From Carex sylvatica (Eukaryota; Streptophyta; Magnoliopsida; Poales; Cyperaceae): 30,718 bases of DNA. Below, one piece after another: positions 1-11,589 of this stretch. The stretch is taken from contig CAXKVR010000819.1 in NCBI GenBank assembly GCA_964058845.1, positions 1 through 30,718 of the forward strand, read 5' to 3'. How positions within the stretch are numbered: the first letter of the stretch is position 1; each line of letters begins with the position of its first letter. A program made the position numbers and the translations under genes. Below the pieces are notes generated by a model. It did no database searches and had not been told where the DNA came from. It saw only the letters and a list, made by a program, of their open reading frames with translations.

Positions 1-3000
1 GATGAGATCGCCTGGTACGCTGATGGAGAAAAGCTTGTGAGGAGCGAGTTTAATCCAGCTACAGCTTATGGATATGGTAAGTATTTTGGTTAAATTTGAT
101 TGTTATTAGGTTCAATTATGAAATGAGGTACAATGTTGGCCTTAATTACTATTCGTCCTAGAATATCTCAACTTGAATTTGAAGCTTGTGAATTCACATA
201 GAAAATTTGGTCCAGTTTTTCTTTGCCTTTAACTTATGATCAATGACATAATTAGATTTTGCTCCAATTTATTTCTTTAGATCGAGTTTTTGGTCCCTCG
301 ACAGCTACTCCGTCTGTCTATGATGTAGCAGCTCGTCCGGTTGTTAAAGCTGCAATGGAGGGCATTAATGGTATTTTTCTTTAATCAATGATTCGGTAGA
401 TTTACATCTTCATTAATTAGTATGTCTCTTATCTTTTTCATGGCTCTTAGTAAGAGTTTTTTTATTGTTTCAAATGCAGGGACTGTCTTTGCCTATGGTG
501 TTACTAGTAGTGGCAAGACCCACACAATGCATGTAATTTTCTATAAACAGTTTAATTAAATTGAGTTCAAATATAGCTAACTTTCTATCTATGTACCTCT
601 TTTTTGACTGCTTACTGGTCCTTACTTTTTCTAGGGTGATCAAAATTCTCCTGGAATTATCCCCTTGGCAATTAAAGATGTGTTCAGCATAATCCAAGAT
701 GTAACTATCTAATACAAATATCTTTTATTTGTCATGAACTTTGATAACCTTTTGTGTATTGATATACTGTTTGACCAAATTGACTAAATATGCCTTATTA
801 TCATGTTACAGTCACCTGGGCGAGAATTCTTGCTCCGTGTCTCTTACATTGAGATTTACAACGAGGTTTGTTGGGATCAAGCTTTACATAAAATTACTAC
901 TAATTGTATTATTTCTATAAGCCAGCACATGGATTATTGTACTGATTGCATCTTTTGGAACAGTTCTATAAAGGGATAATGGACGTATGCATAAATAAAT
1001 GTATATTAAACACTAAAAAGTAACCCAATCTTGATATATTAATGTTTTAATTTTACTCCAGGTGATAAATGATTTGCTTGATCCTACTGGTCAGAACTTG
1101 CGAGTGAGAGAAGACCATCAGGTGAAAAAGCTTTTATAACTCCGCTGTCTATTTAAGTTTGTTAGGCACACTGAATTAAGTGGAATTGTGTTGAAAAGGT
1201 GGAATAAATGGAAAATTTTTGCAATTAAATCCCTCTCTATTCCTTCTAGATAGAATAAGATATTCTCTGGGGTTGGAACATCTGATGCTATAGAAAGAAT
1301 GGGTTAGAATGAAATATCCATTTACTTTGGAATTAAATTCCACTTTGCCGAACACCTATGATATAACTGAACTTGTTTGGTATTAATCAGATGCTTTTCT
1401 GAATTCACTATCAACAACTTTATATACAAAAAAGAAGTTATATATTAACCTGTTTAATTTTATGGGTTCCTAAAATTCAGATATGGTTTAGGGGCAGGTA
1501 TTTTGAATAAGCAATTGTTTCATCCCAATGTTAAGTTTATGGTATAGTGTCCAGAATCCCAATTTAGGGTACCTAATGAAATAAAATAGAGGTTCTTTAT
1601 TCTGAAACTCTTGGTCTATTGTTAGCAAATTTTTGCGGGGTGTTCTCTTAATTAAAGTCGAAAGTTTTAAATTATTAAACATAGGGGACCTATGTGGAGG
1701 GAATAAAGGAGGAGGTTGTTCTATCTCCTGGACATGCACTTTCTTTCATTGCTGCTGGTGAAGGTGAAGTTTAAATTCATTACTTATTTTCTTTTATTAC
1801 ATTTTTAGAGAAAAAGCTGCAACTTATTGTGAACTCGGAGGGCCGTTGCTTAACTGGTGTAAGAATGGCAATTCTGGTGCATTATCAGAAATTTTTGTTT
1901 TGAAGAATTAGTTGCAACTTTGGTTTAACAAATGCTAATGTTATCCAACCTCAACAGAGCACCGCCATGTGGGATCGAATAATTTCAACTTGTTTAGTAG
2001 TCGTAGCCATACAATCTTCACACTGGTAAATCCTTTATAAACATCCTGTTTTCTTGGACCTCAATTTATTTTGTTTTAACAGCTGCATATGAAATCATCT
2101 TTTCTAAACTCATTTAATGTAGATGGTCGAGAGCAGTGCCCATGGGGATGAGTATGATGGTGTGATGTACTCTCAGCTTGTGAGCAGCTAACCCTAATTT
2201 ATCTTATTCTTTTACAATTTTATATATATTCATAAATTTATCTTAATTTCCGCCTTGTTTATCTAGAACTTGATTGATCTAGCTGGTTCAGAGAGCTCCA
2301 AGACAGAAACAACTGGTCTAAGGAGAAAGGAGGGTTCATACATTAACAAGAGTTTGTTAACTCTTGGCACGGTAATGCCTACTTTGATTTTGGGTATTTA
2401 AAATGCTTTTCTTATTTGTGGATCAAATACATTTGAGTCTGATGTTTACTTGTTACATATATTTTTAGGTCATTGGGAAACTTAGTGAAGGGAAAGCCTC
2501 TCATATACCATATCGTGATTCAAAGTTAACTCGTCTTCTTCAGTCTTCGTTAAGTGGACATGGACATGTATCAGTAAGTTACTGCAAATTTTACTTTCCC
2601 TTTCTCTTTACCTACTTGTCATATGTTATCTTTATGCTATTTCACTTGACTTGTTTGCACTTTTTTTTTATTAAGGAATCTGTCTTGGTTGTTTCTGCAG
2701 CTTATATGCACTATTACTCCAGCAACTAGCAACATGGAAGAAACACATAATACCCTGAAATTTGCAAGTAGAGCAAAACGGGTTGAAATTTTTGCTTCGC
2801 ATAATAGGGTAGGGCATAACATTTTTTTTATATATATTGCCGATATATATTTGGTATGAGATCCAAAGGGCAAAAATCATTTTTAATTGATTGATTGTAG
2901 ATTATTGATGAGAAGTCGTTGATAAAAAAATATCAAAGAGAAATTTCCACCTTGAAAGAAGAGCTTGATCAGTTTAGGAGAGGAATGCTTACTGGTGGTG

Positions 3001-6000
3001 TCAGTCATGAAGAAATCTTGACATTGCGCCAGCAGGTCTCTCTTCTGTCCTGCTATAGATCATAACATTTATTCTGAAAATCATCACATGATACTAAACT
3101 TTAATTGGTGCTAATTTTGATATGCGATTCTTATTGCTCGACCAGCTGGAGGAGGGCCAGGTGAAAATGCAGTCGAGACTGGAGGAGGAAGAGGAAGCAA
3201 AAGCTGCTTTAATGAGCCGAATTCAGAGGTTGACTAAATTGATACTTGTCTCCACAAAGAACACCATTCCAAGTGTCCCCAACCATCAGCGGGGCCAATC
3301 TGTCAGCGAAGAGGATGTGCGTCATCATTGTTTTTCTAATCTAATATATTAAATTAAATATTGTTTTTTTTATCTGATCCTGGATAATTATGACATTTCA
3401 GAAGTTGGATATTTTTAGTGGAAACTCTCCACTGCTTGAGAATGAAAAAGACACATTGTCATCTGCCCTGTCAGATCCATTGGATCCAAGCAAACTAAAT
3501 GAAGACTCTGACTCAAATAGATCTGGCACGGAACATGTATGTGTATTTCTACTAAAATTCTTTTGAACATATGTTCCCATATTTTCATCTATTGTAGAAA
3601 TTTGGGTATTTTTGCATTTATCAGACTTGCAAATATACACTGACCAATATTACTTTAAGCTCATTTTGGTTCTGGACTGACAACAGCCTGTCTTCTGGTA
3701 TTTGACTTTATCTGCTTGGATACCGATTTTACTTTGTAATTTGAGGAGCTTTGATGTTGTACTTGATTTTTTTTTTTTTTGGGCTTTTGCACATAGTTGA
3801 ACCAATTACAGCAAGTCCCATTTAATATGATGATGCAATTTTATCATCCTAATTTGTTTGATTTATTCTCTTTTCAGGCTGGATTTAGTGCAACAGATCA
3901 AATGGATCTCCTTGTGGAGCAAGTTAAGATGCTTGCTGGAGAGATTGCCTTTAGTACTAGTACTCTTAAGAGACTTGTGGAGCAATCTGTTGATGACCCT
4001 GAAAGCACAAAACTGCAGGTATAATCCTTCACATCTAGCTTGTTATCCCTAGTGATATTTTGATTGATGATCGGTCATGTTAAACAGAGATTTTCATTTG
4101 ACATTTTTGGATTTCTTCACTTGTCATGCGATCTCATAAACAGATTCAGAATTTGGAGCGTGAAATTCAAGAAAAGCGGAGACAAATGCGTGCCTTGGAG
4201 CAGAAAATCACTGAGACTGGTGAGGCCTCTCTTGCAAGTGCCTCTATGGTTGATATGCAACAGGTCCTGCTCTTTTGTTCTCCTTTTGTCATTGTCATAA
4301 TACACATTCACAGCTGCATCTTAATTTTCAGTTTTCTTATCTTTGATTTTTGCTGTTTATTTGTTATTTTGTGTGATCTTTTGCCACTTAAGGCATCTTG
4401 GTAAATGAAACTTTGTGCATGAACTGAGAGAGACACTCTACTTGCTAGTGTATACCTCATGGTATATACTGATATGACCTGGAGTTTGTCCTCTTTGGGG
4501 GATGCTCCATTTCTGAAGTTATTTGGATGGTCAAATTGAATAACATTACTCATACACATTGTTTTTATATTTTCCAGACTATATCAATGTTGACTGCTCA
4601 GTGCAGCGAGACAGCATTTGAACTTGAGGTGACACTACGATGATTAATGTTTTAATATCTGTGATTTGAACTGTTTTGCAGTTATGTTTATTTCTATCTT
4701 ATGTGGAAAATTTAAATCTGTTTTAACTGTGATGTGCAGTTAAGAACTGCTGATAATCGCATCCTACAGGAACAATTGCAGCACAAGGTATATATACATC
4801 TTGTTTTGCGGCTAATTTCCATGATACATATTTTGTTGGTAATGTAAATCTTTTATTTTATTTCCCCGTGTAGCACCTTAAAAGTTTTTTAATTTATGGT
4901 TTTTTGGTGCAGTGTGCGGAAAACAATGAGTTTCAGGAGAGAATTATACTCCTTGAACAGCAGCTTGCCTCTATGAAGAGTGAAAAGGGACCTGAGCAGC
5001 GTGGATCAGATGAAATTGAGTACTTGAAGTCAAAAGTTCACTCACAGGTCTCTAGTTCAATAACCTGTCATCTTTAGTTGTTCCATTCGGGTATTTTTAA
5101 TTCTTTTTCATTATTGGCTTTGTTTGCTTCGAAGATAAAAGTGTGGGGATAAGAATATAACTCTTATTGGGCAATTCTTGACGGAGTCATCCGTAATTTG
5201 GGTACCAGCTTTACAACAAGTTCAAACACATACTTATGGTGCCCTTTGTTTCTAAAATGCTTCATTATCTTTTTCCGAGAAATTCTCGATAATAGTAAGC
5301 TTTACTAATGATGAAGACAACTATCAAGGTAAGTAAAGCACCATAAGATCATTGGATGTGTAATGTTTTCTGTGTCCTGTTTACTTGAGTTGACATGTAC
5401 TTTCTTTTGTTTTTTCTTCTTCATTTACCCCTTGATATTAACCAGGTTGTACTGCAAGTTTTGCATGATAACTTACACAAGTTATATAAGATGAAAATCA
5501 ATGTTTTGTACTGTATATCATCCAATTTGACATTAATAACTCTATCATTTCTGAGAACCTGTATTGTGAAAATCACCTGAAAATATTTTGATGATTTTTG
5601 TTTTCTATGCACAATAGGAGAGTGAAAATGAAAAACTAAGATACGAGCTCTTGCAACGAAATGAGGATTACAAAGAATTGATAAACCAAAACCAAAAGTT
5701 GGCCGATGAAGCCTCTTATGCAAAAGAACTCGCCTCTTCAGCTGCTGTGGAACTAAAAAATCTAGCCGAAGAAGTCACCAAGCTGTCCTTGCAAAATTCA
5801 AAACAAGCCAAGGAACTTAAAAACCTACAAAGAAGCCGACCTGGCAGCAGGGCTAGCCGCGAATTTAGTAATTTCTCCTTAGATGAAACTTCAGATTTGG
5901 ATAGTTTGAAAACTGAACTCAATGTTAGAAAACAAAGAGAGGCGGTTTTAGAGGTGATTTTGTCTGAGAAAGAGGTGATAGAAGAGGAATATAAGAGAAA

Positions 6001-7331
6001 ATTAGATGAGGCAAAAAAGAGAGAACTGACCCTAGAAAATGACTTGGCTGGTATGTGGGTCCTGGTTGCCAGATTAAAAAGAGGGGCTTTGGGTGCTCCG
6101 CAAAAGAATGGCCATGATGAGAGATCAAGTAACGGAGACATGATGAATGGTGATATGAGAGAGGAAGTGGATAAGGTTGAATACAAAGATGGAGTTGCTG
6201 TCTTGGTTGATAAACCGGTTGTTACCAATGATTTGATAAAGGATAGGTGCAAGGAGGATGTTAAGAGTGGCCAGTTTGAGCCTGTTCTGGTCCGTCTGAA
6301 GGTAACTTTAATATTTGAACTAAACATTTTTTTTCTCTGTTGAATTTGTGTTTTGATTGCTTTATAATGTGCTTTTGAAGTTGGAAATTGGTGGGTTATT
6401 TTTTATTTTCTTGCTTCTTTATTAATGAAAAAAATTGGTTGGCTGAAATTGTCACCCTAAGTCCATGTCAAGTTGCTAAGCTAACATGTCAATGTGCCAT
6501 TTTTGCTTGATGCACATACATGGGTTGACTCTGATATGTTAGTATTTGTCAGGGTAAATCAGCTCATTCAGTTCATATGTAGGTTGGAGTAGTGTTATGT
6601 TGTAGGCCATTTTATCTCCCAAAACCAAAACCTGAGCTACCACTGGTTGTACTATCTCTTATGGGGGTGTTCCAACAGTTGGTTCGGTTAAAATCAAATT
6701 AAATAGCCAAACCAAAATTTTATTTGATATTTAAAAATCTAACCGAACCAACCGAAATAAACTTTTCAATCGAACAAAAAAAAAATCGAAGTAAATTTCG
6801 GTTTGTTTGGTTGAATCAAAATAAGAGAGATTAAACCGAAAGCTTGAACCATTAATCCAATATTTATCAGTTTGGTTGAAAACCAAATAAACCGGATCCA
6901 GTGAACACCCCTAATCTCTTCTATCATCAAGTTAAGGCTTCTGTTTTTTTGGTAACAGTTGAATGTGAATTTGAGCATAACTAATTGTTGAAATTCAGGC
7001 TAAAATCCAAGAGATGAAGGAGAAGGAGATAGACTCACCAGGTGAGAAGGATGCAAACTCTCATGTATGTAAAGTGTGCTTTGAGTCTCCAACAGCTGCT
7101 GTGTTACTCCCTTGCCGCCATTTTTGCTGTAAGTTTTTTGTACTGTAATACAATTTTTGGTATAGACTTGCTTTATGATAAATGCAAATTTTAAACCTCA
7201 AAAGGAAGTCTGATGTACATTATTGCTTTCTATGCATTTTCCTTACAGTATGCAAACCATGTTCACTTGCCTGTACAGAATGTCCTATCTGCCGAAGTCA
7301 AATTTCTGATCGCATCATAACTTTTACTTGA
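1..7331 (+). CDS. KIN7D: KIN-7 class kinesin with C-terminal RING finger (5'-partial, 23 exons visible)
   Basis: Microtubule motor resembling Arabidopsis KIN-7D (annotated mitochondrial). Exons: 1-76, 281-370, 480-532, 635-700, 812-865, 1062-1121, 1685-1763, 1958-2025, 2123-2179, 2267-2371, 2469-2573, 2701-2808, 2901-3035, 3146-3316, 3402-3536, 3878-4018, 4144-4263, 4578-4628, 4740-4787, 4913-5047, 5618-6301, 6999-7128, 7249-7331. All junctions are GT-AG and keep frame, giving 917 visible residues. The motor shows the P-loop GVTSSGKT (visible residues 62-69), switch I SSRSH and switch [11 protein letters not shown], then the microtubule-binding [13 protein letters not shown] segment. It ends near visible residue 307. 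Long charged coiled coils follow. The last two exons encode a RING finger (residues 871-905) spaced C-x2-C-x11-C-x-H-x3-C-x2-C-x6-C-x2-C, implying possible E3 ubiquitin ligase activity (inference). The N-terminus and any transit peptide are outside the window. The paralogue assignment (D versus close relatives) is from memory of the family. Confidence 0.95.
1122..1684 (+). other. Kinesin intron 6, possible MITE remnant
   Basis: Intron of 563 bp between the exon ending REDHQ and the exon starting GTYVEG. Around 1157-1355 the two edges are loosely inverted (GGCACACTGAATTAAGTGGAAT near the left, ATTAAATTCCACTTTGCCGA near the right), which would fit a decayed MITE. No clear target duplication was seen. 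The rest is unremarkable. Confidence 0.3.
3537..3877 (+). other. Kinesin intron 15
   Basis: Intron of 341 bp with a T-rich tract before the acceptor (3770-3780). No other structure was seen. Confidence 0.75.
4264..4577 (+). other. Kinesin intron 17
   Basis: Intron of 314 bp, T-rich. Nothing else was noticed. Confidence 0.75.
5048..5617 (+). other. Kinesin intron 20
   Basis: Intron of 570 bp between the exon ending KSKVHSQ and the large 684-bp exon starting ESENEKL. No repeat or exon-like segment was recognised. Confidence 0.75.
6302..6998 (+). other. Kinesin intron 21, hosting a MITE
   Basis: Intron of 697 bp between the coiled-coil exon and the RING exon. Its 3' half is a MITE (6661-6912), annotated separately. 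The rest is unstructured AT-rich sequence. Confidence 0.8.
6661..6912. mobile_element. hAT-like MITE in kinesin intron 21
   Basis: A 252-bp element with inverted ends: left ATGGGGGTGTTCC, right GTGAACACCCCT. It is flanked by near-identical 8-bp repeats, TATCTCTT (6653-6660) and AATCTCTT (6913-6920), which fits the 8-bp target duplication typical of hAT transposons. The interior is rich in AACCGAACC/GGTTCGGTT-like words in both orientations and has no ORF, so it is non-autonomous. Boundaries are seen directly; the superfamily is inferred from duplication length. Confidence 0.75.
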
Positions 7332-8220
7332 TGCACTGGGATGGAGGTGAGTCAAATAAAACTTAGGTAGTTCTAGTGTATATCTATTATATGGTACACC
7401 CACATTTAATCAGGGGGCCGATCCATGTTGAGAAAATAGGGATCAATTGACCCACATTCCTTTTCAAAATTTTTGTGCTTGCACATAATTTTCTATATAA
7501 TTTAGAGCAAATTGCAATGGGTATTGTAAAATTGACCTCCATACACAACACAAAAATTTTATATGATTGATCTCCATCACTTGAAAGTCTTGCTCCGCCT
7601 CTGCATTGAATGTTCTTGATGTTTAACATCACTGTAATTGTCTAAATTAAGAAATTTGAGTTGTAGATTTGCTGTTTTTATCAAATTATAGCGTATCGGT
7701 TTTTATCAAATTTTGAAATTTAATTGGTTTATTGAAAACTAGATGTTAAATTTTACTCAAATTCAATATAAATGACGAAGCACAGGTCTACATTTTTAAT
7801 TTTTTTTGTTTGTTTGAACAATACTATAAACATTATCAAATGGACATACCACAAAAGACACACACAGCATCTTCAACTTAAACTTTAATATTTCTTATTA
7901 ATTTGTTTTTTCATTCTTAATTGCTGTAGGTGACTAGAAATGTGGAGTTGCCTCATTTTTTTGAAGTGCATTGTGAGATTCTTTATTAGTAGGGAAGGAC
8001 TTATTTCTATTCCTTCTACCTCTCTCGTTGTATTTGTCATCTCTTCTCTGACAGTATCAAAACCTTGGTTCTTTTTTAGAGATAAAAGGCAAGTTCTTGT
8101 TGAATTGTATAGATATGGTGCTAAATAGTTTGTATGACAGCATTGGTATGAAGTATAGTGTAAGCAATTATATATCTGGGGAATGTTTTGTTCCCGCCTC
8201 TATTTGTTGTCTTAATTCAT
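7332..8220 (+). other. Kinesin 3' UTR with a probable 3'-UTR intron (7347-7929)
   Basis: Fifteen bases after the stop codon (7329-7331) there is a strong donor, GGAG|GTGAGT, at 7346/7347. A good acceptor, TTGCTGTAG, ends at 7929. A terminal non-coding exon would start at 7930 and run to roughly 8.2 kb. The splice junction is close enough to the stop that it should not trigger nonsense-mediated decay (established rule of about 50-55 nt). No canonical AATAAA was identified, so the 3' end is approximate. Short ORFs in the terminal exon (for example 7940-8128) have no recognisable product. Confidence 0.55.
7411..7603. mobile_element. hAT-type MITE in kinesin 3'-UTR intron
   Basis: A 193-bp element. 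The left end CAGGGGGCCGATCC and the right end GCTCCGCCTCTG form imperfect terminal inverted repeats of the CAGGGGCGGAGC kind common in plant genomes. It is flanked by CATTTAAT (7403-7410) and CATTGAAT (7604-7611), an 8-bp duplication with one mismatch. There is no coding capacity. Confidence 0.7.
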
Positions 8221-8319
8221 AAACTCTATATATATACACATATTTTTTTGCCTATATCAATCAAAAACATAACTTAGTACAATATCTATAGCTTAATTGA
8301 TTTAAAACTTCCAACTATA

Positions 8320-8638
8320 AAAGGGGCTGTAGTTTTTACATATTTGCACACCAACAAGTAAACATTTTGGAAAATTAAAGGTGTTTGATCTCTTTAGCAT
8401 CTGCTTAAATGGATCAATTTATTTATTCGGTCCCTTTAATTTCTATGAATTTAAAGTTTAGGCCATTAGGGTGAATTTCTGCAAATTTTGTTGGGTACCA
8501 TTGGAAGATCTTATGTGGTAGTGTTATTATAATTTTAAGAAATCAAAAGAACAGGATCATTAGTTTGGTCTTTCTAATCCTGTTTATATGGACTGAATTA
8601 TTAGTTTCATTCCTTGTATTGCATATAAACAAATAACA
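8320..8638 (+). repeat. Dispersed repeat unit B, copy 1
   Basis: About 320 bp, clearly similar in direct orientation to 15866-16178. Shared landmarks are GTAGTTTTTACA/TTAGTTTTTACA, TTTGCACACCAACAA, ACATTTTGGAAAATTAAAG, TTTGATCTCTTTAGCAT, CGGTCCCTTTAATTTCTA and CTTGTATTGCAT. No ORF or terminal repeats were seen, so the element class is unknown. Confidence 0.85.
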
Positions 8639-9288
8639 CTATTATTTGTGTGCGTCTTGAAGTAAAATCAGGGTTGCCTTTTTAAAAGTTTAAAGGTCTA
8701 TGATTTAAAATTGCAGAAGTATAGAATGATTTAAGAAGCTAAAGAAATTTTGGAATCGATTATGAGCTACAGGCCTACAGTTTGCATACAATTATTAAAC
8801 TCATGCTCATTTGTTTTTAAACAATTGTAGTTGTGACATTTGTGTGATATAATTTTTTACCAAGAAGATTCAAAGCAAAAAAGAGTTCATTTTTTAGACC
8901 AGCTTGACTATTACATTTAGTGTAACTTACATTGTCTAAATGAAAAAAAAAAATGAAAAATGTTTGGGAAAGAACATACAAGATTCAATCAATTTATCGC
9001 TTTTAAAACAATAATCTTAGTATCAATCAGCATATCTCACATAGCAACATAAAAAACCAACAAATAAGTCTAAAAATAAAAACCTATCAAAAAATATAGA
9101 CATAATTTTGCACCACCAGAGAAAAAAAAGGAAAAAAGAAACTAAACAAGAAATGTAAAAATAGTTTCTATTTAGGTGTATCTGCTGCTCCACCGTGATT
9201 TTTATTCATAAGAAAATCCAAAAAAAAAAAAAATTAAAAATGAGAATGGATTTGTGAAAATTTTAAAAACAGGAAGGCGTGAATAGTC
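8639..9288. other. Intergenic, AT-rich, nothing recognised
   Basis: No gene, RNA or bounded element was recognised. There are several A-rich tracts, for example 8941-8952 and 9222-9232. Confidence 0.6.
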
Positions 9289-9667
9289 CATGGCGTTCCT
9301 GAGGGACGCCATGTCAAATTCCAGTTCGATGCGAAAAAAATAAATTATCATGCTGAGACGCCATGCCATCCTTAAGTTCGGCGGAAAAAAAAAAAATTCT
9401 GGGACGCCATAGACCAACTATGGTCCGTTTAATAAAAACCGATTTTCTTTCTCCTCCTCCCCAAATAAGTTGATCTCTCCGAACTCCAAACTGATTTCTT
9501 TTTTTTTGTTGGTCCGCATGACTTATGGCGTGGTAATATTTTGATTTGGATCAATTATAGCATGGCGTCTTATGATATGATAATTTTTTTTTTTTTTTTT
9601 TTTTTATATCAGACAGGAGTTGGTATGGTTTCCTGAGGGACGCCATGGAAACATTCGTGAACGCCAT
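9289..9667. repeat. Cluster of eight ATGGCGT/ACGCCAT heptamers
   Basis: ATGGCGT occurs at 9290-9296, 9525-9531 and 9562-9568. Its complement ACGCCAT occurs at 9306-9312, 9358-9364, 9404-9410, 9639-9645 and 9661-9667 (positions within a base or so). The 9290-9312 pair can form a 7-bp hairpin stem around TCCTGAGGG. The longer word CCTGAGGGACGCCATG occurs twice (about 9298 and 9632). Poly-A and poly-T tracts (9384-9396, 9586-9605) separate the copies. It may be a degenerate transposon or a composite of short repeats. Function is unknown. Confidence 0.7.
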
Positions 9668-9776
9668 CAATCATCTCGCCTTATTGCGCAGCGACTCGAG
9701 ACTGAGTTCGTCGAGGGTCAAGCCTGACGCTTGGTCGCTTGGAGCTGGACATCGTTGTACAAATCTCCATGTTGCG

Positions 9777-9845
9777 AATCTACATTTATTTGTGAATTAG
9801 AAGTTTTTGTATATATACTTAACTACATTACAAGCTTATTTTTTA
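9777..9845 (+). repeat. Dispersed repeat unit A, copy 1
   Basis: About 70 bp matching 15749-15815 in direct orientation, with shared words TTTGTGAATTAGA, TATATACTTAAC and ACATTACAAGC. Here it lies downstream of unit B; in the other copy it lies upstream of B. Confidence 0.7.
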
Positions 9846-10400
9846 TGGTGTGATTGCTAGCCTTTCATTGCTCACAGAGTGACAGTTAACCCTCATTGAT
9901 AGACACGTTGTCTGATGTGAATTAAGTTATAAATTGATTAAGTTTAATTGGAATACATTATTATATGAGGATTAAATAGAGTTTCTGAATATGTCACAAT
10001 ATGTCTGCTCAATTATTTGTGTATTTTGCTTCATAATATTTTTAGAGAGATAGATTATATTGATTACATTTATATTTGACAATAGTGACAACAAACTAAA
10101 TACTTATCAAATAAAAAAATATAATATATTTTTTTATCTCTTAATCTAGTATCAAAATTAGTTTAATTTAGAAAAAATTGTGAGATTGTCACTACAAAAT
10201 CTTGAAATTATGAGATTGCCATTACAAATTTTAAAATTGTGAGAATGCTACTATAAAACTTCATTAATTGTGAAAATGTCATTTATATTGTATTATTATA
10301 CTATTTTTATTAAGAATTAATTGAAAAAGACAAAAATATGTATTTCTGTATTTCTAATTTTACCCTTCATACAATTTCATACAATTAAAAGAGTTATTTG
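9846..10400. other. Intergenic AT-rich stretch
   Basis: No gene was recognised. The only internal structure is the degenerate tandem repeat at 10176-10290, listed separately. Confidence 0.6.
10176..10290 (+). repeat. Degenerate tandem repeat, about 30-bp unit, 3.5-4 copies
   Basis: Copies begin near 10176, 10206, 10235 and 10266. Each has the pattern AATTGTGAGATTGTCACTAC or a close variant, followed by an AAATT-rich tail. The regular spacing makes this a decayed minisatellite. Confidence 0.65.
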
Positions 10401-10461
10401 TCACCGTATGCCTCCAGTCCAAGCCATTCCTCTGATCAACGACAACAACACGCAAAGGTGA

Positions 10462-10532
10462 TTCCTCCTCCCTAATCGCCGCTGCCTCCTCCTCCTCCCT
10501 AATCGCCTCCGCCTCCTCCTCCTCCTCCTCCT
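10462..10532. repeat. (CCT)n microsatellite in a possible coding relic
   Basis: CCT triplets are interrupted by two copies of CCTAATCGCC. The plus frame from ATG at 10408 meets a stop after 17 codons. The minus strand gives an Arg-rich low-complexity ORF (10401-10595) that is a by-product of the repeat. I see no real gene. The GC content stands out from its surroundings. Confidence 0.6.
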
Positions 10533-10787
10533 ACCCAACAGTAACCCTAATTGCAATTTGTTGACGCTGAGGTTTGAATCCGATACTAAATGCAATTTGT
10601 GTTCCTGAGGTTTGAATATATTCAGTTGAAAACTAGATATATCTAAATTAATAGTGTTAACGTCTGTTTAGCAGAGTTTCAGTACTGCCTTTTGGATGAC
10701 TACTCAAACTGCATGATACATTCTACCTGGTATATCATGTACTGATATGTACTTGTATCTTCTATCATTAAGTAAATCAAACCTCAC

Positions 10788-10851
10788 CTTCCTTCTCAAA
10801 CCTTTTCTGAATTTCATCCTGAGGCAAGAACAGTTGGTCACTATCCAGCAT
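10788..10851 (-). other. Isolated exon-like segment
   Basis: On the minus strand a T-rich tract and CAG precede 64 bases, followed by G|GTGAGG. The open frame reads MLDSDQLFLPQDEIQKRFEKE, which looks like ordinary protein rather than random AT-rich translation. I do not recognise the family (the peptide is 21 residues). No neighbouring exons could be joined with confidence. It may be a captured gene fragment or the relic of a decayed gene. Confidence 0.35.
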
Positions 10852-11589
10852 CTGAAAAAAAAGTATCACATTTGAATACATTTTAAGCTGGAATTTAAAC
10901 TGAACCTTTTTTGTTTCTCCTCTCAAACCACATAACTCCTTGTAACTCTCTCTTTTTCTTATAAATAAAATTATAGGTAGGCGAAGCCTACTTTCCTAAA
11001 AAAAAGTTGGAATTCAAACTGACATCTGGAAAAGGCATACATTTGCTTCCCGGTATATGTCCACTTCTGCGGATTTTTTAAATTTGAATACCACATATTC
11101 TTTATACAAAGTATGAACAATTGATTTCAGATTGGTATTACATACTCAATCACAAGTTCATGACACATAACTAAACAACTAAACCAATGTATGATTAAAT
11201 GACAAATTTACCCTTATAGGTTAATGATGTAGGCTACATAGATGCCGACTGCATAGTCAATGTATGATTAAAAATATTCTGACAACTAAGTTATATATAT
11301 ATTTTTTTTTAAATATACAGACATAAGAGAACTAAGCTACTTATTTCTCTACTTGCAAAAAAAAAAAGAATCATTCTTTTTGCTGAACACAAAGTACAAT
11401 ATGACTTATAAATACACATTACGTTCGGTAGGCAAAATGTTCTTTAAACTGAAAATATTATCATTTAATTAAAATTAAAAAAATTGTTAGATATAATTTG
11501 AGGTCACTGGTAATTTAAATTTACAAGCACAATCTCCTGAAAAGTTATGGACAGAATAATTTAAAGAAGAGGGATCCAATTACATTATT
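10852..11589. other. Intergenic AT-rich stretch
   Basis: Nothing beyond short A/T tracts was recognised. Confidence 0.55.

Noticed and set aside
5716..6327. 203-codon minus-strand ORF, and a 67-codon one at 5925-6128
   Set aside because: Antisense shadows of the large kinesin coiled-coil exon, whose plus frame is conserved.
10401..10595. Arg-rich minus-strand ORF
   Set aside because: Translation of a (CCT)n/(AGG)n microsatellite; no protein features.
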